64,000 nucleotides of DNA from Chrysophaeum taylorii (Eukaryota; Sar; Pelagophyceae; Pelagomonadales; Pelagomonadaceae): positions 36,724 through 100,723 of the forward strand of contig JAQMWT010000237.1 of assembly GCA_029834535.1 (NCBI GenBank), written 5' to 3'. Numbering within the stretch: the first letter of the stretch is position 1; every line of letters starts with the position of its first letter. The notes beneath the pieces were generated by a model. The model was not told the DNA's origin. It saw only the letters and a list, made by a program, of their open reading frames with translations, and did not search any database. Position numbers and translations under genes: made by a program. Below, piece by piece: positions 10,218-18,725 of the stretch.

Positions 10218-11993
10218 AAGTAGAACAAAAATTACGGACAAACTCAGGGGCGTTACAAAATTCGCTGGAGTTAGTGCTACGACAAAAGTACACTAACAAA
10301 AATTTATAAATGGGACACTTAATAACAATGATATGTCGAAAGGATCCCCATTCTGAGAGAACGGGTACGTAACCACCGTCACATGCCGAGGCTTCACCAG
10401 GTTGAAAAATTTTTTCGAATGATGGTTGCTTGGTAAGGTGATGTGGATGCGGAAAGTGTTTTTTATGAATCGTACAATCCACACCGAACTTACGGTAGGG
10501 TACGTCAGATGGGTGGTGTCCAGGACTGGCAATAACCTGAACAGCTTTTATAGCTTGAGAATCACTAGAATGGTGGATGTTGTGAAAATTGGTAGCTCGT
10601 TGTTGCGCATCTCGAATGCGAGGGTGCCCTGCATGCTTTCTTATCGAAGGGCGCATGCTTCTCATGGAGCTGTCTTGGCGTTATAAGAGGGAATTTGTTT
10701 TTCTTTAGTAGGAGATGTATATCTGCGGATGAGTGTGTTAGAGAGGAAGAGATGAGCTACCGAATCGAGATGAAAGAGGGAAGGAAGTTCGTGGTTAGAA
10801 GCAAGATTATCACAACATGAGAGAGTTTTTATTGGAGATGTAGAACATTGTAATGGAACTCTGGTGTAATATTAAGGATGTATCTGTTGGGAATATATTT
10901 GTGAAGAAAGTCGACCTATAGTTTTTGGTTAGAGAGGCGTGATCAGGGTCAAACGATGGTGATAGCGTTAATTTACGCAAGTCATAGAACAAGCTGACAC
11001 AAATGTTTATAAATAGTATGATATGTTCCAGCCGGAATAGCATTAGCGATGTATGTCACAGCATAGGTCCGGGACAAAGACAAAGGAAATTGATTTGAGT
11101 TTGGTACGCTGTGAAGTTATTGGCGCGTGCCAATTCGCGAGTTGAGTAGTGTCGAATGCGATCGAGTTGTGGATCGTACACGAGCATATTAGCAAATCCA
11201 CGAATGTTAGGAGTAGGAGTGTATATAGAATGAACTTTGGCACCCATCTTCCTATCGCTTGATGTAACAAAGCCCAGGTATCTGCTTTGGGACAGATGCA
11301 TGTCACTTAAAGCAAACATTTTATCGATAAATTCGAGACGATTTTCCTGAGGGTAGAAGACAAAAGAATCGTGAAATACAGGAGAAGTATAGGGGGCCAG
11401 TGCTTGTACTAGACGACGCGTGTCTTGATTTTCATTATTATTATGGTATGCTTGGCAAAGCCAAAGAAAGCCAGTAACAGGTTCGAGAGAAGCAGTCTTA
11501 TCGATTCCGGCATCATGTGTTAGGAAGGTATAGGTTTCGCCAAAAGCATTTATATGTGCCTGGTATTTAGAAGAGCTTGCGAGGGCATCCGCCCTCCCGG
11601 CGTAGGTTGGCACCTATTCGCCTCCCGGGTGGGCCGGTTGGCAGCCGGAACGTTCGCAGTGGGACGGGGTATGGCCGGGGGGCGAAGACGGAAGGTTATC
11701 GACGAGTTGGTTGTCAGTCACATCGCGGTCTCCTCGTCGCATGGCGACAAGCTTGATGGTCACTCTCCGCCGACCGACCTTTCGGCACTCCTCGTCTACA
11801 GGCCCGTGATTCCGGACTGGCTCCTGTCGGTCCGGCCTGGCTCCCATGCTCGGGAGAGGTCTGAAGTTAGTTAGTTAGTTAGTTATTTAGAAGAGGAGTT
11901 AGAAGCTGTTATGTCTCCGCCTGTATGTCTTCTACCGGTGATGTACATGATGGAGGAAGTAGAGGATTTATTTAAGAATAACCTGTGAGATGG
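10218..11993 (-). pseudogene. pol: copia A post-MTase region and integrase zinc-binding domain
   Basis: Continuation of the MTase frame, closed by a TAA at 11994-11996 where copia B has CAA. It is cut again by the short element at 11576-11883 and several frameshifts. The conserved post-MTase segment (YQAHINAFGETYTFL, SRYLGFVTSSDRKMGAKVHSIY, ANNFTAYQ) has no domain I recognise. It is followed by an HHCC-like integrase zinc finger (FHNIHHSSDS, then VDCTIHKK) and the first catalytic Asp of the integrase core (ACDGGYVPV). In copia B the region is one continuous frame joined to the MTase C-terminus (59384-61033), and copia D also has it (48200-49500). Confidence 0.75.
11576..11883 (+). mobile_element. 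short non-LTR retroelement, second copy
   Basis: 308 bp flanked by the 12-bp direct repeat TATTTAGAAGAG (11564-11575 and 11884-11895). Copia B shows the uninterrupted site near 60646. It ends in GTTAGTTAGTTAGTTAG and is about 95% identical to the 3' part of the copy at 9847-10217, in the opposite orientation. It starts further 3', consistent with 5' truncation during target-primed reverse transcription. Confidence 0.85.
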
Positions 11994-13055
11994 TTAGTTA
12001 GATTCGATCGTTGTAATACGAAAGGACACAGGTAATGTGATAGATTTAGGGAATAAACGTCCCATAATATTATAGAGGAGCACAAAAGCCTTTAGTTCAA
12101 TAGGAGATCTTATGCAAGCAAGTGGTTTTCTTGAATTAGTCAAGAATCCCAGGCGAAAGTTAGAAATGCCCTCCATTTCATCTTGACTGGGATGTTCGAC
12201 TGTTTTGTTAGAGTGCAGACGAAGGAACAGCATAGTTAAGGTTTCAAGCTCAGTCACAGTTAAGCGCACGGATCCTGTACGACGAAAGATGTTGTAGGTT
12301 TTAGGTGTGGACACGAATGGTATGTTGGGAAAGACCTGCGTCCAAGGTTCGTCGACTATTAACTTGCGACTGATGGAATTAGCGTGGTCTGCAATGTCCA
12401 GAAAGGAAGTGACTCGTTTGTTAGGCCAGGAAAGCAGATCAAGACGGCCGGTGTTATATTTGCGTGCAACGAGGATCCATCTTTCTCTGGCTTGATAATC
12501 TCCACACAGATAGCATGGAAATCGGTCACATATATCCACCGTATAGTGCATCGTTGAGAAGATGAGATTAGCAACTCGTATATGATCTTCATACGATGCG
12601 GAGTGTGGTGGTGTCATTTCCATGAAAAGAACAAGCGGCTTTAAAAGCTCAAGTACACTTAGAGCACTTGGAAACAAGGAATCATCCATATCACGCTCGA
12701 AGGTGGAAATGGATCTCCCATTGATTATGTTGCGATTTGTGCATGGTGATGTCAATTCCACTATATCAGTGTAATATCGTGCACGTTCAGCGTCCGATGC
12801 TCGATGGAGATATGTCAGAAACTTGGGTAGGGATGGGAAAACTTCGATGGAACTACAGAAACGTCTTCGTAGCATGTGCGTGAGATTGTCGTCGCTCTCA
12901 ACAAGAACTTTAACGTTGATGTTGATTTGCAAGTCATTAGAAGCGCAAGCCAAGAATGCAGGAGTGGACATCCCAGAGCAAAGTAGAGTTACAGTAGGTG
13001 TTCGTGAGCTAGGAGACGTAGTTACTGTGTGAAGCAAACGTGTGGTAACCTTGCG
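11994..13055 (-). CDS. C5-cytosine DNA methyltransferase domain of copia A
   Basis: This domain would transfer a methyl group from S-adenosylmethionine to cytosine C5. C5-MTase motifs occur in family order: motif I VTLLCSGMSTPAF (about 12990), motif II Glu/Asp (VLVESDD), motif IV VELTSPC with the catalytic Cys at 12741-12743, motif VI LVLFMEMTP with the Glu at 12618-12620, and motif VIII GDYQARERW at 12480-12503. A short target-recognition stretch is followed by motif IX (SVRLTVTE) and a weak motif X (IMGRLFP). All catalytic residues are present. The frame is continuous with the protease ORF across one UGA (13056-13058), and the first in-frame ATG lies inside motif I, so readthrough is the likeliest route of expression. 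A TAA at 11994 (CAA in copia B) ends the frame. Nothing in the sequence says whether the enzyme targets element or host DNA. Confidence 0.85.
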   Translation of the reverse strand, partial: RKVTTRLLHTVTTSPSSRTPTVTLLCSGMSTPAFLACASNDLQININVKVLVESDDNLTHMLRRRFCSSIEVFPSLPKFLTYLHRASDAERARYYTDIVELTSPCTNRNIINGRSISTFERDMDDSLFPSALSVLELLKPLVLFMEMTPPHSASYEDHIRVANLIFSTMHYTVDICDRFPCYLCGDYQARERWILVARKYNTGRLDLLSWPNKRVTSFLDIADHANSISRKLIVDEPWTQVFPNIPFVSTPKTYNIFRRTGSVRLTVTELETLTMLFLRLHSNKTVEHPSQDEMEGISNFRLGFLTNSRKPLACIRSPIELKAFVLLYNIMGRLFPKSITLPVSFRITTIESN

Positions 13056-14927
13056 TCATACGGGAGGTGGGAAATGCTTGCGTATGTAAGGCAGCTGCGA
13101 ATGCATTGACTCCAAGATGGTTTTAAGCCATGGGACGTAAATTACGCGTTCCATGAGGGTGGAATATAGTTTAAGCATTTCGCGTTGTTCATTAAAAGCA
13201 CATAGTCTGAACTGTAGTGAGCGAAGTTCCATTTTACGCGCTTTTGCTTGTTGTAGCGAATAAATTGGTAGAGTAGGCAACAGGTTATTAAGTCTAAACA
13301 AAGTAATCTTGACATTATCATCAATTTTACTCTGGATAGATGATTGTCCTTTAAATTCAACTCCATAAAGATGTATACCAAGTTTATCTTCTCCCCATTG
13401 AGTCATGCTGATGATGTGCAGATCGGGATCGTTATGGTCGTTTTGCTTGGGTAGGAAAAGCGCAACGTCTAGCTTTACATATCCCACATTTGGATGCTTT
13501 GGGAGAGCGGGAATGACAGTCCTTATAATCATAGCATGTGTGATACTCTGCGTATCCGTAGCAGTCTGGATAGCAGGTGATAAGGACTCGGGTAGCTTTA
13601 CGATGTGGATAGGATCAGCATAACGTTTAAAGTTAATTACATGTTGAGAAGCACATGTGTCAGCATATCCTGGCGTAGTCATTAGCGGCAAATTGTACTC
13701 GTTGTACAGTTTAAGCATTGTTGCATAACAGGCATGTGTTGAGCTTTGACCAAACACGTACTGTGTCATGAAACTTTGCGTTTGTTCGGAAGGCACAACG
13801 ACGAGTGTAAAACCAGTGTTTAATTTTGGTAGCAACACAGGGGGATCTGTACCATCTTCATTATCTTCATTGGTTAAATTACTGGGGAGCTCAGAGTGCG
13901 AGGAAGTTTCCCGAGCTTGACGACGAACGATAGCATTCTGAGCTTCAGCATTTACGTGCTGCAATAGCGGCTGAGGGATGTTATCGATTTCATCATCTTT
14001 AATGGACAGAAAAGTGTGGAACATTTTCTCTGTATCAGCAGTCCCCCTCTGCTCCGCATCACTGGGGGACGCTTCAGGAGCAGATGTTTCAGCTTGATAC
14101 TTTTCTTCTGAAACATGAGATTCCTTATCGGCTTCTAAGAGGCTCATTATGGTATTGGACATAGTATCAACTCGAGATAAGTAGAGATGAACTTGGGTGG
14201 CTTCGTCAGGATCTAAGGACTGTGTCGAAGCTTGAGAAGCGGTTGTCCAGAGGGTGCTCAGTAAGCTTTTCATTTCCTCCTGTACCATTTTAGAGTCGGT
14301 AGAGGGGTTGGGATTCGCTTCCTGTAGTTTACCAAACAGATGGCGAAGACGATCAACTTGATAAGTAGCCCGGTCCATAAGAGACATATTAGAGCGTGCA
14401 TTGCGGTTAGAGGAGGGTGAGTAGACAGGACGATCGAAGCTGGTACCTTTGACGTTATAATTTGAAGGTGGACGATAGTACGACGTGTCACGAGGTAAAA
14501 TTGTCGATGCTTTATCTTTTGCATTACGAAGCTTACGAGCGTTGAAGCCAGACTGCCCAGCTACAGTAGCTAACAACGAGTAAGCATTGGTTAGAGAGTC
14601 GTGGGATTGATGAATAGTATCCATCAATAATACCTTAGGTGGCTTGGTCGCGGTAGTACCAGGGATGTAAGGGATCCAGGAAGCGGGTTTATCCAAGCGT
14701 CGGTTAGAGGAAAACTTTGTTTCATTATATATCTTTAACAAGAACTCCAATAACGGACGATCGTCGTTAGGATCAACTAGCTTTAACAATTCAGGATCGT
14801 GAATCGAGTTGTTCCCAGAGCGTGTCTCGTAGAGTTTACACCATTCCAATAAAGATTGAGAATAGCGCTCGTGATCCGAGGGATTAGCATATGGACGGTA
14901 GATCTCCTCGTGAGCTTTGAGAGTCAC
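13056..14927 (-). CDS. copia A ORF2: Gag C-terminal-like region and aspartic protease
   Basis: 623 codons, open and conserved in copia B (61489-63346). The first 380 residues are hydrophilic and Ser/Asn-rich with predicted helices and match no domain I recognise. The C-terminal part is protease-like: GYADTCASQHVINF at about residue 421 (catalytic Asp423, 13659-13661) aligns with the copia DSGASxH motif but has Cys for Gly. The frame overlaps the end of gag by 4 bases in the -1 frame and opens without a nearby ATG, so it probably depends on frameshifting or reinitiation. It ends in UGA followed by C, a context known to be leaky, with the methyltransferase frame directly beyond. Confidence 0.75.
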   Translation of the reverse strand: MTLKAHEEIYRPYANPSDHERYSQSLLEWCKLYETRSGNNSIHDPELLKLVDPNDDRPLLEFLLKIYNETKFSSNRRLDKPASWIPYIPGTTATKPPKVLLMDTIHQSHDSLTNAYSLLATVAGQSGFNARKLRNAKDKASTILPRDTSYYRPPSNYNVKGTSFDRPVYSPSSNRNARSNMSLMDRATYQVDRLRHLFGKLQEANPNPSTDSKMVQEEMKSLLSTLWTTASQASTQSLDPDEATQVHLYLSRVDTMSNTIMSLLEADKESHVSEEKYQAETSAPEASPSDAEQRGTADTEKMFHTFLSIKDDEIDNIPQPLLQHVNAEAQNAIVRRQARETSSHSELPSNLTNEDNEDGTDPPVLLPKLNTGFTLVVVPSEQTQSFMTQYVFGQSSTHACYATMLKLYNEYNLPLMTTPGYADTCASQHVINFKRYADPIHIVKLPESLSPAIQTATDTQSITHAMIIRTVIPALPKHPNVGYVKLDVALFLPKQNDHNDPDLHIISMTQWGEDKLGIHLYGVEFKGQSSIQSKIDDNVKITLFRLNNLLPTLPIYSLQQAKARKMELRSLQFRLCAFNEQREMLKLYSTLMERVIYVPWLKTILESMHSQLPYIRKHFPPPV

Positions 14928-15802
14928 TCGATTATGGAATCATTAAATTGGATTGATGCTTCATCATTATTTAATTGCTTTGCCTGAGATTGGAAAGCAA
15001 GGAGTTGTTCGACAAATACATGGGCATACCAATTAACATTTAAAGACATTCGATTAAACTGAGATTTGAGCTCAGTGACATCTGTACAAGACACTGTCTC
15101 ATAGTAATGGTGAGCTAAAAGCATTACTACACGTAGTTTATTAGGATGTGCAGTAAGTGCATATATCTTCTTTAATTGAGGCCACATAGCGAGTGCGGGT
15201 TTGTCCTGTGATTCCAGATTTAAAAATGTGTACAAGAAACCAGCATAAGTTTCGCAGTGTTTGATCCAGTCGGTATTAGAGAGACCTTTAAAGGATATGT
15301 TAGTTAGAGATGAATCATACACAATTGATTTAGGGAATCGGGTATCTAATAAAGCGAGGACACGTTTAACATCCTCATTTAATTCGGGACGAACGAGATT
15401 GTATGACTCTTGGTAGTAAAGTCGTTCGAGATTATTACGGACATCAACTGATAGTTGATGTGATGAGTTGACGTGCCAAGTTTTAAGATGATCAGGCAGG
15501 GCATCTTCATCAGGTAAGTTTAAATCGTTTACTTGTTCAGCTTTCCATTGAGCGAAGATGATATCAACTTCTTGTTCTAGAAGTTGGTTATACTCCGGAG
15601 CATTCCGGGTGTAAGCTTCATATGAATCGAAGCAGAATAACGCGTCCACGTATGGCCTTGTCATATGCCTGCGAAGCACCTCAATTTGTAAGCTCACCTT
15701 GGTTGAGTTGTCTTGGAAACGCAATCCTGCGTTAATTTTATCAACGAGGATTTGTTCTTGTTTGTAGATATCCGTAGTGGATATTGGTTTTTCTTTTGAC
15801 AT
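14924..15802 (-). CDS. gag: copia A gag (ORF1)
   Basis: 292 codons from ATG 15802 (MSKEKPISTTD). The protein is helical and charged and is the first ORF after the leader, the position of copia Gag. Support comes from copia B (63348-63985) and the diverged copia C fragment (24170-24544), which share TRKVSLQI/STKVSLQI followed by FDSYEAYTR. I see no CCHC zinc knuckle, which is usual in copia Gag. It ends SIIE with TGA, and ORF2 begins in the -1 frame within 4 bases. Confidence 0.75.
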   Translation of the reverse strand: MSKEKPISTTDIYKQEQILVDKINAGLRFQDNSTKVSLQIEVLRRHMTRPYVDALFCFDSYEAYTRNAPEYNQLLEQEVDIIFAQWKAEQVNDLNLPDEDALPDHLKTWHVNSSHQLSVDVRNNLERLYYQESYNLVRPELNEDVKRVLALLDTRFPKSIVYDSSLTNISFKGLSNTDWIKHCETYAGFLYTFLNLESQDKPALAMWPQLKKIYALTAHPNKLRVVMLLAHHYYETVSCTDVTELKSQFNRMSLNVNWYAHVFVEQLLAFQSQAKQLNNDEASIQFNDSIIE

Positions 15803-16233
15803 GGTTGTGACCTATTAAAGAATAGGTTATAGGATTGATAGACATATTCGACACATAAGAATGAAGGGTTTCTCGAGTGCGGGTTATATGTACAGTACGC
15901 TATTTTAAGCGCGGGCTTATTTACAAGACCAAACAAATCAACATGTTATTTAAAAACAAGATGACTTGAGACTGAAGAATGGATTAATTCTCGAGCAGAC
16001 AGTCTTTTGTTGGGGAATAGGAGGAAAAACCCGTACAAGTTTCCGCGGCTTGTGTAGGAAAAAATTTTAATTTTATTGGTTATGCGAGTGCATATGACCA
16101 GTGACGGACCCAACTCGGCCACAACCCAAATTAACTGGTGGGCGCATACCGTCACACAGCAAATATGTACAGTAGACCACCGCCAAACACATTGTCGCAT
16201 TGTACTCGTGATCAGGCGTAAATTGATCACTCC
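15803..16233 (-). other. copia A 5' leader, interrupted by G2
   Basis: Non-coding leader between gag and the point where G2 inserted. The leader resumes at 23721 and reaches the primer-binding site at 23756-23775. The base composition is A/T-rich. I see no other gene in it. Confidence 0.6.
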
Positions 16234-16564
16234 TGTGGCGGCAACTCCTGACCGCTAAGGCTTACCCCCCCCTCTCTCGAGGCTCGATACCCGTTCAACG
16301 GGGCACCTTTCCCGATCTTTTTAGTGACATCATACCTCTCTTTTGTGAGAAGCATTCTTGCTGTATTCTTGTAGTTTCCTTGCTATCATATACCATCTCT
16401 CCATATTGTTGAGAGGCTTGGTGAGCGTGAGCAAGGTGTGTGTGGCGAGCTTATCCGACCCCGCGTTCGTGTTTTCCTCGTTCGGTGAGGTCTAGGACGA
16501 GTCGGTGAGTACCCCCTTTGTCACCCGGGGGTCGGGAAGGTTTTTTTTTTTCTGTGCCGCCATA
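16234..16564 (+). repeat. G2 5' LTR
   Basis: 331 bp, matching 23388-23715. The ends are TGTGG and CCATA rather than the usual TG/CA, and are fixed by the perfect 5-bp target duplication outside them. A run of T (16541-16551) precedes the 3' end. Confidence 0.9.
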
Positions 16565-16994
16565 CGTGGTGGAGTACACGAGATCGTGCGACTACATCGG
16601 TCGCCGACGAGCGAGTGCTGCCGTACGTGTTGTATTACGTGGTCCGGATTTGTACGTGAGCCCTGATCAAGCACACGGAGTTCCATTGGACCGGTTTGCG
16701 TTGAGAATATACGCGAACGTTGTTTGTGTTCGTACGATCCGAGTGACGACGAACACGCGTGCGAGTTGGAAATCGCAGCGCATTCTCCCGGGAATTGATT
16801 TTGGTATAGCTGAACGGTGGAAGCTGTTTACCGAGTGGGATCGCTACCCACGGGCATTTTTGAATTGCCAGCGGATTGGACTTCCGCGAGTGCTGTTTTT
16901 ACAGCGACAGATAGCGTTGTTGGAATCAACGTGAATTACTTCGAGTGATCGGATCCGGACGTGTTTCGAATTCTTGATCGATATTTGATACAGT

Positions 16995-18725
16995 ATGGAG
17001 ATAAACGCAGACGTGCGCGAGGAAGAATCTCCTCCAGTTCTTCCCGCCGCCCCTGCGATAGGCCGCGCGGAAGGTGAATTAAGAGAGGCCGAGGCAGTCG
17101 ACGTTGCTGACGTGCCCCCTGATGTGCCTCCGGATACTGCCATTTTTTCGCCGTTGAGTCCAACGACTCCGGATCGTGGCGAGCGTGTTACTATTGAGCG
17201 CGGATCTGCAGCCCGAAGTCGACTTCGTGAAGACCTCGAGCGGAGACGTCGCGAAAATGAACGATTAGCTGAGCTTTTTGCTCGTGAAAGGGCTGAAGCG
17301 AAAGAGGAAGCGGCTCGACGAGAAGTTGATATGCTCAATGATGCATTACAGCAAGAGATTAAGACCTCGAAGACCCTACGCGAAGAGGCTGAACGATTTC
17401 GTCGTGAACGAGATGAATTGTTAGCCGAACGTGCGCGTCGGGAGAGTAGCCGCGAACGACCCGTGAGTCGACCCGAACCGGAATCGCCCGTGAGGCCGCC
17501 TGAACCGGAAAGGAACACTGAAACGGGGAATGAACCTCCGCCCCGAGTCGATACGGAGAATGAGGGTAGGGCGGACGTTGAGAATGAATGTACGAAAATT
17601 TTATGGGAATCATCGCGGGGAATATCGCAGACGGTTGCCAACGCCTTCGAAAAGGGCAACTTGAGCCGATCCCATCGACCCACTTCCAGTTTGAAGCCTG
17701 ATAACTTCAAACTCGTCATCGACGGCCGAGACCAACGGCAATTTAATTTGGATTCGGCGGCGATGATGCATACTTTAGCAGATGACCATTACTCGGTCGA
17801 GAAATTACGTTACTTACTACCTGTGCATCTACGGGACACCGTTGCACCAATTTTTGAGGAACACTTGCAGAAATACGAGGAGCTCTGCGATGAGCTACCA
17901 CACGGTCCGTCGTTTTACTTGAAATCAGATACTGACGATGAAGAGCATGGAGTCTCGGTTCGTCGTATCCGTCGTCTTAACAAGACGTATTGCGACAAGA
18001 TTTTGGATTATTTTAGATCGACTTGCCGACCTCCGCGCACGCAGCAGGAGCTGCTTGACAAGCTGCGGAAGGTCACCCAGGCTTCAGTTCCGAAGAAGTC
18101 TGGGGAGCGGCACGTTCAAACGTATTGTACCAGATTCCAATCTGAAGCCTTGGAGTTTTGTTCCGTGTCCAGCCGCACGATGGATGATGTCGATATCCTT
18201 GACCAGCTTATCAGTGGATTGACGTCCAAGGAGTTGAGGACCCGTGTGCGGACTATGAGGAGCGGACATCCTGATAGTTACGTGACTTTTAAGTCGATGG
18301 TAGCGCTTATTACGCGGCTCGAGAACGACTTGCGAAAGTTGATGGAGGAGGAGAAGGACCAAGGCCCACCTAATCCGAAATCGAATAAACCGCCGCGAGG
18401 GCGGGGAGGTCGAGCTATGGCCTCCGATCAACAAGCCAAGCAAGATGCGGATAAACCGTTTGGGAATACGGATCCGCTGATTTTACGAGATCCTTTTTTG
18501 TGGGGCAAGAGAACGTGCCCGCACTGTGGGTTCTTCTGGACCACCCATGATGAAGATGAACACGGAAGTCGCGTAGTTTGCAACCGCGATCCGGATCGTT
18601 ACTACTGTGCGATGTGGAAGCGAATTCGTAAGCAGAAGAAGCAGCCCATATCGCGGTCCGATTGGGCAAAGCGTCACGATGCATCTCATGCGAACGCCAC
18701 GCACGGATCGGACGGAGCCTTCTAA
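16995..18725 (+). CDS. gag: G2 gag
   Basis: 576 codons from ATG (MEINADVREEES). The acidic, Pro-rich N-terminus is followed by a strong Arg/Glu-rich coiled coil (about residues 75-155, ERRRRENERLAELFARERAE), a second acidic Pro-rich linker and a Retrotrans_gag-like helical region (about residues 235-430). A Cys/His cluster near the C-terminus (CPHCGFFWTTHDEDEH, then C and C) could be a zinc knuckle. It ends in TAA at 18723, and pol lies in the +1 frame. The long N-terminal coiled coil is unusual for gypsy Gag. Confidence 0.85.
   Translation: MEINADVREEESPPVLPAAPAIGRAEGELREAEAVDVADVPPDVPPDTAIFSPLSPTTPDRGERVTIERGSAARSRLREDLERRRRENERLAELFARERAEAKEEAARREVDMLNDALQQEIKTSKTLREEAERFRRERDELLAERARRESSRERPVSRPEPESPVRPPEPERNTETGNEPPPRVDTENEGRADVENECTKILWESSRGISQTVANAFEKGNLSRSHRPTSSLKPDNFKLVIDGRDQRQFNLDSAAMMHTLADDHYSVEKLRYLLPVHLRDTVAPIFEEHLQKYEELCDELPHGPSFYLKSDTDDEEHGVSVRRIRRLNKTYCDKILDYFRSTCRPPRTQQELLDKLRKVTQASVPKKSGERHVQTYCTRFQSEALEFCSVSSRTMDDVDILDQLISGLTSKELRTRVRTMRSGHPDSYVTFKSMVALITRLENDLRKLMEEEKDQGPPNPKSNKPPRGRGGRAMASDQQAKQDADKPFGNTDPLILRDPFLWGKRTCPHCGFFWTTHDEDEHGSRVVCNRDPDRYYCAMWKRIRKQKKQPISRSDWAKRHDASHANATHGSDGAF

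Noticed and set aside
9855-10241. 128-codon frame in the short element as a real protein
   Set aside because: It spans the element and its flank, the second copy is truncated, and GC-rich sequence readily stays open by chance.
13056-13058. UGA as a sense codon (alternative genetic code)
   Set aside because: Gamma-COP ends naturally at TGA, and TGA lesions in G1b replace conserved Arg codons; a standard code is simpler.
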